5,065 nucleotides of DNA from Cyclobacteriaceae bacterium. Its GTDB lineage: Bacteria > Bacteroidota > Bacteroidia > Cytophagales > Cyclobacteriaceae. The notes under the pieces were generated by a model. The model was not told the origin of the DNA. It made no database searches and was given only the letters and a program-made list of their open reading frames with translations. Location of the stretch: assembly GCA_025455225.1 (NCBI GenBank), contig JALOMY010000232.1, forward strand, positions 1-5,065. The letters run 5' to 3'. Numbering within the stretch: the first letter of the stretch is position 1; each line of letters opens with the position of its first letter. The position numbers were made by a program, and so were the translations under genes. Of this stretch, positions 1 to 4,776 are shown one piece after another.

Positions 1-269
1 TACGCGAGCGATTTAACCTGAGTGATTGCTTTCCGAACCCGGCACGCGATTTTACCTCGTTTAAGTTTATGATTAATGCCGAAGGACTTGTGAACGTTAT
101 GTTGTATGACCGCAGCGGCAAGCCTGTGCGACAATTGATTAAAGCAACGTATGAACCAGGAGAGCATACGGTTCAGACAGACCTGGCTGGAATACCGGGC
201 GGATTGTATATTGTTAAAATGAATATTGGTTCCTTCGAACAGTCGAGAAAACTTGTCGTTACCAACTAG
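1..269 (+). CDS. C-terminal end of a T9SS-secreted protein (type A sorting domain), 5' partial
   Basis: The reading frame is open from the left edge (first whole codon at 3), giving 88 residues to a TAG stop at 267-269. The ATG at 69 is internal, not a start, because the homologous domain begins well before it. The visible part matches the type A C-terminal sorting domain of type IX secretion substrates (TIGR04183-like). It has a CFPNPA motif near residue 9, then a beta-sandwich pattern with VNVMLYDRSGK and GIPGGLYIVKM, and ends in a basic strand RKLVV. In this family the domain directs a Sec-exported protein through the T9SS outer-membrane translocon, is removed, and the protein is released or anchored to the surface. 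The functional N-terminal part lies outside the window, so the activity is unknown. The next gene starts 2 bases later, suggesting co-transcription. Confidence 0.93.
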   Translation, partial: RERFNLSDCFPNPARDFTSFKFMINAEGLVNVMLYDRSGKPVRQLIKATYEPGEHTVQTDLAGIPGGLYIVKMNIGSFEQSRKLVVTN

Positions 270-271
270 CT

Positions 272-1153
272 ATGATTCGATTCTACGCACTCGTCTTCCT
301 GGTTATTTCCTTTACTGCACTACATGGACAGCCACGAAAGAAGGCTCCCTCCTTTAACAACCCTGCTCAAAATCCATTTGGCTATTTTCTTGAAAAACAA
401 TGGTGGATTGGTTTGAAGGTGGGGACCAATTTTGTACAAATCGATCCTGTAAAACGGTATTCTGCTGTTTCACCAACTAATTACCTGTCCTCCGAAACCG
501 AAAAAGTTTATGGTGAATTCGATAAAACAGGAAGCCAGGCAACATTGGAAATTACATTCTATTACAAGGGATTCTCCTTTAGCCTTCAGCCTGCCTACCG
601 GCATTCCCGCTTTACCTATACCAATGATTACGAATGGACTGATCCTGAAAATGTAAATAACCGGTTAGAGTTACATTACTACCAGGAGCAGAAAGTAGAT
701 CATGCCGAAATACCATTCATAGTTAAGTATGATATCATAGGCAATCGGTTAAGACCTTATGTACAACTAGGGGCTTACTATAGCTTTCTTATCAATGCCA
801 ATAAAACTGTTGAGGTTTCAGGTATTGATTATGCATCCGGTGGAATTAATGAATTCACGAATGAGCCGGTTAACGTAGGTGCCAAAGACCTTTTTGCATC
901 CAATCATTGGGGATTACTGGGTGGAATCGGAGCGAATTACAACCTCGGTAACGTTCGACTTAATCTCGATATACAATACCGGATGGCAATGAGCTTGATT
1001 AATTCCACCGAAAACCGGTTTGGCAATGACCGGCTTTCGGGCATAGCCGAAGCTATGGACGATATTAAAATGAATTCAATTTCAATATCCATAGGCTGCT
1101 TATTCCCTATGCGTTTTCTTGCCAGTGGATTTAAAACCTTAGACCAGCGATAG
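272..1153 (+). CDS. Outer-membrane beta-barrel protein (PorT / OMP_b-brl_2-like)
   Basis: The product has 293 residues. Residues 1-20 form a Sec signal peptide: a hydrophobic run ends in ALHGQ, with probable cleavage before or after Gln20. The mature part alternates polar and aromatic residues in strands typical of a small outer-membrane barrel, for example WWIGLKVGTNF at 44-54, FSFSLQPAYRHSRF at 101-114, EIPFIVKYDI at 146-155, RPYVQLGAYYSF at 161-172, HWGLLGGIGANYNLG at 212-226 and a late strand SISISIGCLFPMRF near 269-282. The pattern 'IPF..KY ... RPYV.LG.Y' is typical of the PF13568-type Bacteroidota barrels. A short tail of 11 residues follows the aromatic-ended last strand. The ATG lies 2 bases after the T9SS substrate and the stop lies 4 bases before the lipoprotein gene, so the three are probably one transcript. 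Specific function unknown; the barrel call is firm, the role is not. Confidence 0.85.
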   Translation: MIRFYALVFLVISFTALHGQPRKKAPSFNNPAQNPFGYFLEKQWWIGLKVGTNFVQIDPVKRYSAVSPTNYLSSETEKVYGEFDKTGSQATLEITFYYKGFSFSLQPAYRHSRFTYTNDYEWTDPENVNNRLELHYYQEQKVDHAEIPFIVKYDIIGNRLRPYVQLGAYYSFLINANKTVEVSGIDYASGGINEFTNEPVNVGAKDLFASNHWGLLGGIGANYNLGNVRLNLDIQYRMAMSLINSTENRFGNDRLSGIAEAMDDIKMNSISISIGCLFPMRFLASGFKTLDQR

Positions 1154-1157
1154 CACT

Positions 1158-2354
1158 ATGAGACAAGTAACTTTTATCCTGCTTATAATCGGTATCGTTT
1201 CTGGATTAATCTCATGTCTGGAAGAAACCAATCCGGTATTTGATGAAAATACGTTTACCAAGATTTACGATAACAATCTCTTCAATGCATCCTATAATCC
1301 CATTGACATGGTTCAAACTCCGGATGGAGGCTATTTAATATTGGCCGGAAGGCGGTTGCAAGAATCGAATTTTACCGGAATTTACCTGATGAAGGCCGAC
1401 AAGCAAGGTAACTTTGTGAATGCTATAGAAGTTGAAGAGACCTTCGTTAATCCAATTGCACGGCTGACATTTATCAATAATAATTATTACTTCTTTTGCA
1501 TGGATCCGCTTACGCTCCAGGCACATATTGCAAGTACGGATGCGAACCTGAGCGAGGTCACCATCAGTCCGGTTAATGGTGGATTATTTTACCCATGTGC
1601 TGCCCAGCTTAACAGTAATAGTTTTATCCTTCTATCCTATGATCATATCGCTAAACTTTCCGTGCTTTCCCTGGTAAGCCCTGATGGCAACATCTCGCAA
1701 AGTCAGGGATTTTCCATTGGAACCGGTGAAACCGTGGAAGAACCCATCATTAATCACTTTATCCGAACCGGCAGACAATATCCATTCGATGTCGGAAGAG
1801 TCTCAGGAGGAGCCTATTACTTCAATGGATTTTATAATTATACCTTTTCCCTGGTCTTTACAGACCTGAGCGATGATACACCCAACGGTGTTGTACAGGG
1901 CATACAAGATGATGGAGGATTCAGTGCTATCCAATCCTTAGGCGGTAGTAAGTTTACAGCTGCACGATTCAACTTTGGTGATAATTACCTGCTGCCCAAC
2001 GTAAATCTGAACACAAGTGGAATATCTTCCAGCGTTGACCTGGGCGGCAATACCTTCCCGGAACTTGAATCTAACACCACGGTGAAAATCCACCGGGCTG
2101 TTGTCAACTCAAAAAATGTTCTTGTTTACGGAAGCAATACCCGGTCAAAGCAGATTGGATTATACTTTTACGATGAAGCCAATGGAACCTTTCTTTCCAG
2201 CAAATACCTTGGATTTTCCAACCCATTTGAAATTGCCCAGGTAATCAGTACTACCGATGAAGGTTTGGCCGTTTGTGGATTAACCTATATGGCTGGCCGG
2301 TTCCCCAGAATCTGCATTATCAAACTGGACAAGGAGCAACTCGCAGGTATTTAG
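1158..2354 (+). CDS. Lipoprotein with propeller-like DGG repeats, function unknown
   Basis: The product has 398 residues. A short hydrophobic signal ends in the lipobox LISC with Cys20 as the lipidated residue. The residues after Cys (LEET) place acids at +3 and +4, which resembles the lipoprotein export signal that sends Bacteroidota lipoproteins to the cell surface (inference). The body carries degenerate repeats of the kind 'T.DGGY...G......YL.K.D..G': TPDGGYLILAG at 54-64 with IYLMKADKQGN at 75-85, and a C-terminal copy STTDEGLAVCG at 364-374 with ICIIKLDKEQ at 385-394. Such repeats usually build beta-propeller blades; here most middle blades are strongly diverged. No catalytic motif was recognised. 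The gene follows the barrel gene by 4 bases and is the last member of the probable operon, so a surface partner of the barrel or of the T9SS substrate is a reasonable guess. Confidence 0.82.
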   Translation: MRQVTFILLIIGIVSGLISCLEETNPVFDENTFTKIYDNNLFNASYNPIDMVQTPDGGYLILAGRRLQESNFTGIYLMKADKQGNFVNAIEVEETFVNPIARLTFINNNYYFFCMDPLTLQAHIASTDANLSEVTISPVNGGLFYPCAAQLNSNSFILLSYDHIAKLSVLSLVSPDGNISQSQGFSIGTGETVEEPIINHFIRTGRQYPFDVGRVSGGAYYFNGFYNYTFSLVFTDLSDDTPNGVVQGIQDDGGFSAIQSLGGSKFTAARFNFGDNYLLPNVNLNTSGISSSVDLGGNTFPELESNTTVKIHRAVVNSKNVLVYGSNTRSKQIGLYFYDEANGTFLSSKYLGFSNPFEIAQVISTTDEGLAVCGLTYMAGRFPRICIIKLDKEQLAGI

Positions 2355-2409
2355 GTATTCAATAAACTTTCGATTCAATGGATAACATGGATTGAAATGC
2401 CTCTCCTGG

Positions 2410-2442
2410 TTTTTCAATTGTTCCTCCTTTTCCCCACCTTCG
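2410..2442 (+). promoter_or_regulatory. Possible weak promoter for murB
   Basis: CACCTTCG at 2435-2442 fits four of the six defined bases of the Bacteroidota -7 box TAnnTTTG. A T-run at 2410-2414 lies 20 bases upstream, about where the -33 element should be. Transcription would begin near 2449, leaving a leader of about 16 bases before the ATG at 2465 and excluding the TTG at 2450 as start. The match is poor, so murB may instead be read through from the upstream operon; no terminator is visible between them. Confidence 0.3.
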
Positions 2443-2464
2443 CATCTAGTTGATAAATGCATCC

Positions 2465-3487
2465 ATGGTTTCCTTCCAGCAAGCAGTTGATCTCAAACCT
2501 TACAATACATTCGGTTTACATGCCAGGGCACGGTACTTCGTGTCCGTAGAAACCGCGGATCAGTTGAGAGATGTACTGAATTCGCACATTTTCAAAAATG
2601 AAAAACGTTTGATACTAGGCGGAGGCAGCAACCTTCTATTGACCAAAGATTTTGATGGTCTCGTAATTCTAAATCGATTTAGAGGCATTGATATTCTTGA
2701 GCAAAATGATGATCGGATAACCCTATCGGTAGCATCGGGCGAGGAATGGCACCCATTCGTAATGCATTGCGTCAATAATAATTGGGGAGGAATAGAAAAC
2801 CTGGCACTTATTCCGGGAACAGTTGGAGCAGCCCCGATGCAAAATATTGGTGCGTATGGTGTAGAAGTAAGGGAAGTAATCGAACAGGTACAGGGTATTG
2901 AACTTTCTAATGGTAACGAAATGACTTTTAACAATGACGAATGTATGTTCGGTTATCGGGAAAGTGTCTTCAAATATGAATGGCGAGAAAGAATTTTTAT
3001 TTCAAGCGTTACTTTAAGTCTGACAAAAAAAAATCATCGCTTGCGATTGGAGTATGGTACAATAAAAGAGACGTTGAATGCAATGAATATCACCACGCCT
3101 ACTATACAATCCATTGCTCAAGCAGTGATTGCAATTCGTCAATCGAAACTTCCTGATCCACGAATAACCGGTAACTCAGGAAGCTTCTTCAAGAATCCAA
3201 CAATACCTATTCAACACTATGAAATGATAGTGAAAGAACATCCAACAATGCCCGGATATCGTTCTGAAAATCAATTAGTTAAAATACCTGCTGCCTGGCT
3301 TATTGAATCCTGTGGATGGAAAGGAAAAAAGTACAAACATGCTGGTGTTCATCATCAGCAAGCATTGGTATTAATTAACGATGGCAATGCGACAGGAGAA
3401 GAAATTTTAGAATTGTCACACCTGATTCAAGATGATGTGAATAAAAAATTTGGAATACAATTATCACCCGAAGTCAACATCATTTAA
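2465..3487 (+). CDS. murB: UDP-N-acetylenolpyruvoylglucosamine reductase (MurB, type I)
   Basis: MurB is the cytoplasmic flavoenzyme that uses NADPH to reduce UDP-GlcNAc-enolpyruvate to UDP-N-acetylmuramate, the second committed step of peptidoglycan precursor synthesis. The 340-residue product is close to the E. coli length (342) and aligns by eye from end to end: LKPYNTFG at 10-17, the FAD-binding GGGSNLLLT at 52-60, ENLALIPGTVGAAPMQNIGAYGVE at 111-134 (quoted here as a motif block), FGYRES at 162-167, GNSGSFFKNP at 236-245 and PEVNII at the C terminus. Probable active-site residues are Arg165, Ser240 (proton donor) and Glu336. The FGYR and SFFKNP blocks resemble the E. coli type I enzyme. 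I chose ATG 2465 because homologues begin just before LKPYNTFG; an in-frame TTG at 2450 would add five residues but lies at the predicted transcription start. An A9 run at 3025-3033 lies inside the gene. Confidence 0.97.
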   Translation: MVSFQQAVDLKPYNTFGLHARARYFVSVETADQLRDVLNSHIFKNEKRLILGGGSNLLLTKDFDGLVILNRFRGIDILEQNDDRITLSVASGEEWHPFVMHCVNNNWGGIENLALIPGTVGAAPMQNIGAYGVEVREVIEQVQGIELSNGNEMTFNNDECMFGYRESVFKYEWRERIFISSVTLSLTKKNHRLRLEYGTIKETLNAMNITTPTIQSIAQAVIAIRQSKLPDPRITGNSGSFFKNPTIPIQHYEMIVKEHPTMPGYRSENQLVKIPAAWLIESCGWKGKKYKHAGVHHQQALVLINDGNATGEEILELSHLIQDDVNKKFGIQLSPEVNII

Positions 3488-3513
3488 TTGTTCGGATAAG
3501 TTTTCATTTTAAA

Positions 3514-3523
3514 AGTGATCACT
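3514..3523. repeat. 10-base perfect palindrome upstream of the Lys/Ala micro-gene
   Basis: AGTGATCACT is self-complementary. It lies 27 bases after the murB stop and about 36 bases upstream of the -7 box at 3560, a position where an activator or repressor could bind. There is no T-run after it, so it is not a terminator. An operator role is only a guess from position and symmetry. Confidence 0.3.
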
Positions 3524-3537
3524 GTCAAAAATTTTAC

Positions 3538-3567
3538 TTCACCAAAAAAATAACGAAAATATTTTTG
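3538..3567 (+). promoter_or_regulatory. Promoter of the Lys/Ala micro-gene
   Basis: TATTTTTG at 3560-3567 matches the Bacteroidota -7 consensus TAnnTTTG at every defined base. The -33 element is less clear: TTC at 3538-3540 lies 19 bases upstream, or TTTA at 3533-3536 lies 23 bases upstream. Transcription would begin near 3574, giving an unusually AT-rich leader of about 50 bases, with A-rich sequence just before the ATG at 3625. Such leaders are common for well-translated genes in this phylum. Confidence 0.6.
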
Positions 3568-3624
3568 CGTATTAATTTTTTATTATAACTTTTCACAACT
3601 TTTTAACATTAAATAACAAACGCT

Positions 3625-3693
3625 ATGGCAAAGAAAGCAGCAAAGAAGGCAGCTAAGAAAACAGCAAAGAAAGCCGCCAAGAAGAAGAAGTAA
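3625..3693 (+). CDS. 22-residue lysine/alanine microprotein, histone-H1-tail-like
   Basis: ATG at 3625 to TAA at 3691-3693 encodes 22 residues: 12 Lys, 8 Ala, 1 Thr and the initiator Met. After MAKK the pattern is repeated Ala-Ala-Lys-Lys units, closing in four lysines. The 12-base units differ almost only at third positions (GCA/GCT/GCC for Ala, AAA/AAG for Lys), with one Ala-to-Thr change, which suggests selection on the peptide rather than a simple DNA repeat. A consensus -7 box lies upstream and an intrinsic terminator starts 26 bases after the stop, so this looks like a complete one-gene unit. The composition resembles the C-terminal tails of H1 and of bacterial H1-like proteins, which bind DNA or RNA through charge. 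The alternative is a regulatory leader peptide for the next gene. Nucleic-acid binding is inferred; too short for most gene callers. Confidence 0.72.
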   Translation: MAKKAAKKAAKKTAKKAAKKKK

Positions 3694-3708
3694 TTAGGTT
3701 TAACCTAA
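3694..3708. repeat. Near-perfect palindrome directly after the micro-gene stop
   Basis: TTAGGTT at 3694-3700 and AACCTAA at 3702-3708 are reverse complements around one central T. In RNA this could fold as a small five-pair hairpin with a five-base loop. It touches the TAA stop codon and precedes the terminator by ten bases. It could be an mRNA-end structure or a protein site; nothing decides which. Confidence 0.4.
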
Positions 3709-3718
3709 AAGCTTTGAG

Positions 3719-3755
3719 AAGGGAAGTAATTCAGAATTACTTCCCTTTCGTTTTT
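3719..3755 (+). terminator. Strong intrinsic terminator after the micro-gene
   Basis: The arms AAGGGAAGTAATTC (3719-3732) and GAATTACTTCCCTT (3734-3747) are perfectly complementary over 14 bases around a single A; in RNA the loop would open to about five bases with at least ten pairs kept. T-rich sequence follows, with TTTTT at 3751-3755. It closes the micro-gene transcript and isolates the next gene. The mirror arm is preceded by few A residues on the other strand, so it works mainly on the plus strand. Confidence 0.9.
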
Positions 3756-3835
3756 ATTACGAGTAATAATGTGTGATTTTATACATCGATTAATGAACCA
3801 TTCACACGGTTGCGGAAATATTATCTCTTTTATAC

Positions 3836-3867
3836 TTGCACTAACTTAATGTATATCCCTAATTTTG
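3836..3867 (+). promoter_or_regulatory. Promoter of the lysine-tailed protein gene
   Basis: TTG at 3836-3838 is followed after 21 bases by TAATTTTG at 3860-3867, an exact match to the defined bases of TAnnTTTG with spacing in the usual 17-23 range. Transcription should start near 3874, leaving a leader of about 24 bases. This decides the gene start: the in-frame TTG at 3865 is part of the -7 box and cannot be the start codon. An inverted repeat, TTTGAA (3864-3869) and TTCAAA (3875-3880), overlaps the box and the expected start site and could be an operator. Confidence 0.68.
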
Positions 3868-3897
3868 AATCAAATTCAAACCGAACCACTAGAGATC

Positions 3898-4221
3898 ATG
3901 GCAAAAGCTACTGCAAAAAAAACAACTGAAACCTCGGTTAAAAAAGCAGCTCCTAAAAAGACAGCGAAGGCTTCCGCTGTTTCCATTGATAAGGCATGCG
4001 AACAGGCTCTGGATAAATTAAAAAGTCTGTCGATTGAACCACAACTTCAGGCAGATATTGAATGGTGCCTGGGCAGCTATCGCCATGATCATAATCCGAT
4101 TGGTTTGCTCCAAAACGGAGCCCGTGCTTTGGAAGCCCTTAACGCTGCCAAATCGAAAAATGCTAAGGCTGTTACGGCTAAAGTTATCAGCGACCTTCAG
4201 AAAGCCCTTCAGCAAGCCTGA
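3898..4221 (+). CDS. Lysine/alanine-tailed small protein with conserved-looking C-terminal domain, unknown function
   Basis: The product from ATG 3898 has 107 residues. Residues 1-27 form a basic, disorder-prone tail rich in Lys, Ala and Thr (AKKTT, VKKAAPKKTAKAS), like H1-type tails. Residues 28-107 look like a folded, mostly helical domain: IDKACEQALDKLKSL, then EPQLQADIEWCLGSYRHD at 47-64 with adjacent Trp56, Cys57 and Tyr61, the turn HNPIGLL at 65-71, and a final amphipathic helix near TAKVISDLQKALQQA. No known domain was recognised with confidence. A fold that contacts a protein or nucleic acid while the tail holds DNA is possible, but is inference. No signal peptide, so it is cytoplasmic. 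It has its own promoter and lies 204 bases after the micro-gene, which encodes a similar tail alone. It converges on the dCMP deaminase gene with 2 bases between stops. Confidence 0.88.
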   Translation: MAKATAKKTTETSVKKAAPKKTAKASAVSIDKACEQALDKLKSLSIEPQLQADIEWCLGSYRHDHNPIGLLQNGARALEALNAAKSKNAKAVTAKVISDLQKALQQA

Positions 4222-4227
4222 CGTCAG
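4218..4227. repeat. Perfect palindrome holding both convergent stop codons
   Basis: CTGACGTCAG is self-complementary. It contains the TGA of the plus-strand gene (4219-4221) and, on the other strand, the TGA of the dCMP deaminase gene (4224-4226). No T-run follows on either side, so it is not an ordinary intrinsic terminator. Confidence 0.6.
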
Positions 4228-4706
4228 ATCATATGCGTGACATTGCTTAAGGTGCCCGCATATTTTGATGTCTCGACACCGAATTTATTTAAAAAGTCAA
4301 CGCCTTCATCCGAAGTAAGACCTTTGTGTTCTGCATAGGAGTTGAGGTAAATTACCCGTTTGATACCCATAGAATAAATTATGCGGGCACATGCCAGGCA
4401 TGGAGAAAGGGTAATGTAAAGAGTTGAACCATCTACTGAGGTTTTGTTTTTAACAGCATACAAAATCGCATTCTGCTCAGCATGAATAGCGAGCGAACAA
4501 CCTCCTTTGGAATCAGGTGGGCACCCGGTTTCAGGCCATTCTTCATCGCAGTTGTGCGTACCCGATGGAGGTCCGTTATATCCAATTGAGATTATACGTG
4601 TATCCTTGGTTAAAACCGCTCCCACATGTCGCTTGATGCAATGCGAACGCTTAGCCAGGTTCACAGCTAATTCCATAAAAATATCGTCAAATGCAGGCCT
4701 CGTCAT
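4224..4706 (-). CDS. dCMP deaminase (deoxycytidylate deaminase)
   Basis: This cytoplasmic zinc enzyme hydrolyses dCMP to dUMP and ammonia, supplying substrate for thymidylate synthase. The 160-residue product has the cytidine/deoxycytidylate deaminase core: HAEQNAI at 75-81 (zinc ligand His75, proton-shuttle Glu77) and SPCLAC at 101-106 (zinc ligands Cys103 and Cys106). GYNGPPSGTHNC at 42-53 and further Cys at 23, 62 and 70 fit the dCMP-specific branch; some may form a second zinc site as in the phage T4 enzyme, whose activity is set by dCTP and dTTP. I chose ATG at 4706 (minus strand) because family members start just before FDDIFMELA. The frame stays open to an ATG at 4772, adding 22 residues (MNHPTPLTWRIYG...), but that part looks unrelated to the family, overlaps the divergent gene's start and covers promoter-like sequence. 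The ComE name is sometimes used for homologues; I give no symbol. Confidence 0.94.
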   Translation of the reverse strand: MTRPAFDDIFMELAVNLAKRSHCIKRHVGAVLTKDTRIISIGYNGPPSGTHNCDEEWPETGCPPDSKGGCSLAIHAEQNAILYAVKNKTSVDGSTLYITLSPCLACARIIYSMGIKRVIYLNSYAEHKGLTSDEGVDFLNKFGVETSKYAGTLSNVTHMI

Positions 4707-4713
4707 AAATGAG

Positions 4714-4745
4714 TTTACGATTTCCGGATGAACACCATATATTCG
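4714..4745 (+). promoter_or_regulatory. Possible promoter for the DUF2911 gene
   Basis: TATATTCG at 4738-4745 matches TAnnTTTG with one mismatch, and TTTA at 4714-4717 lies 20 bases upstream as a -33 element. Transcription would start near 4752, leaving about 12 bases to the ATG at 4764 or 24 to that at 4776. Confidence 0.42.
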
Positions 4746-4776
4746 CCAAGTTAATGGAGTAGGATGGTTCAAACAA
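4746..4776 (-). promoter_or_regulatory. Possible promoter for the dCMP deaminase gene
   Basis: On the minus strand TAACTTGG (plus 4746-4753) matches TAnnTTTG with one mismatch, and TTG (plus 4774-4776) lies 20 bases upstream. Transcription would start near 4739, leaving a leader of about 33 bases to the ATG at 4706. This supports the short start of the deaminase. The -33 element lies within the first codons of the divergent gene. Confidence 0.38.

Noticed and set aside
69..269. A separate 66-residue gene beginning at ATG 69
   Set aside because: The frame is open upstream to the window edge and the sorting-domain motif CFPNPA precedes this ATG, so it is an internal Met.
2374..2396. Hairpin TTCAAT/ATTGAA after the lipoprotein gene as a terminator
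   Set aside because: Only six AT-rich pairs with an 11-base loop and no T-run after it.
2450..2464. TTG at 2450 as the start of murB
   Set aside because: It adds only five residues not seen in the family, and lies at the predicted transcription start; ATG 2465 fits homologues.
2560..2934. Minus-strand open frame of 124 codons inside murB
   Set aside because: It lies fully opposite a clear murB, has Ser/Pro/Arg-rich composition typical of an antisense shadow, and no promoter was seen.
3625..3690. The Lys/Ala stretch as a plain 12-base DNA tandem repeat
   Set aside because: Units differ almost only at synonymous positions and are framed by a start, a stop, a promoter and a terminator, which fits a coding gene better.
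3771..3807. Inverted repeat GTGTGA (3771-3776) and TCACAC (3802-3807) as a small RNA or operator
   Set aside because: Six pairs across a 25-base AT-rich loop are too weak, and there is no promoter or terminator specific to it.
3865..3897. TTG at 3865 as the start of the lysine-tailed protein
   Set aside because: The codon is the end of a consensus -7 box (TAATTTTG); the ATG at 3898 sits about 24 bases after the expected transcription start.
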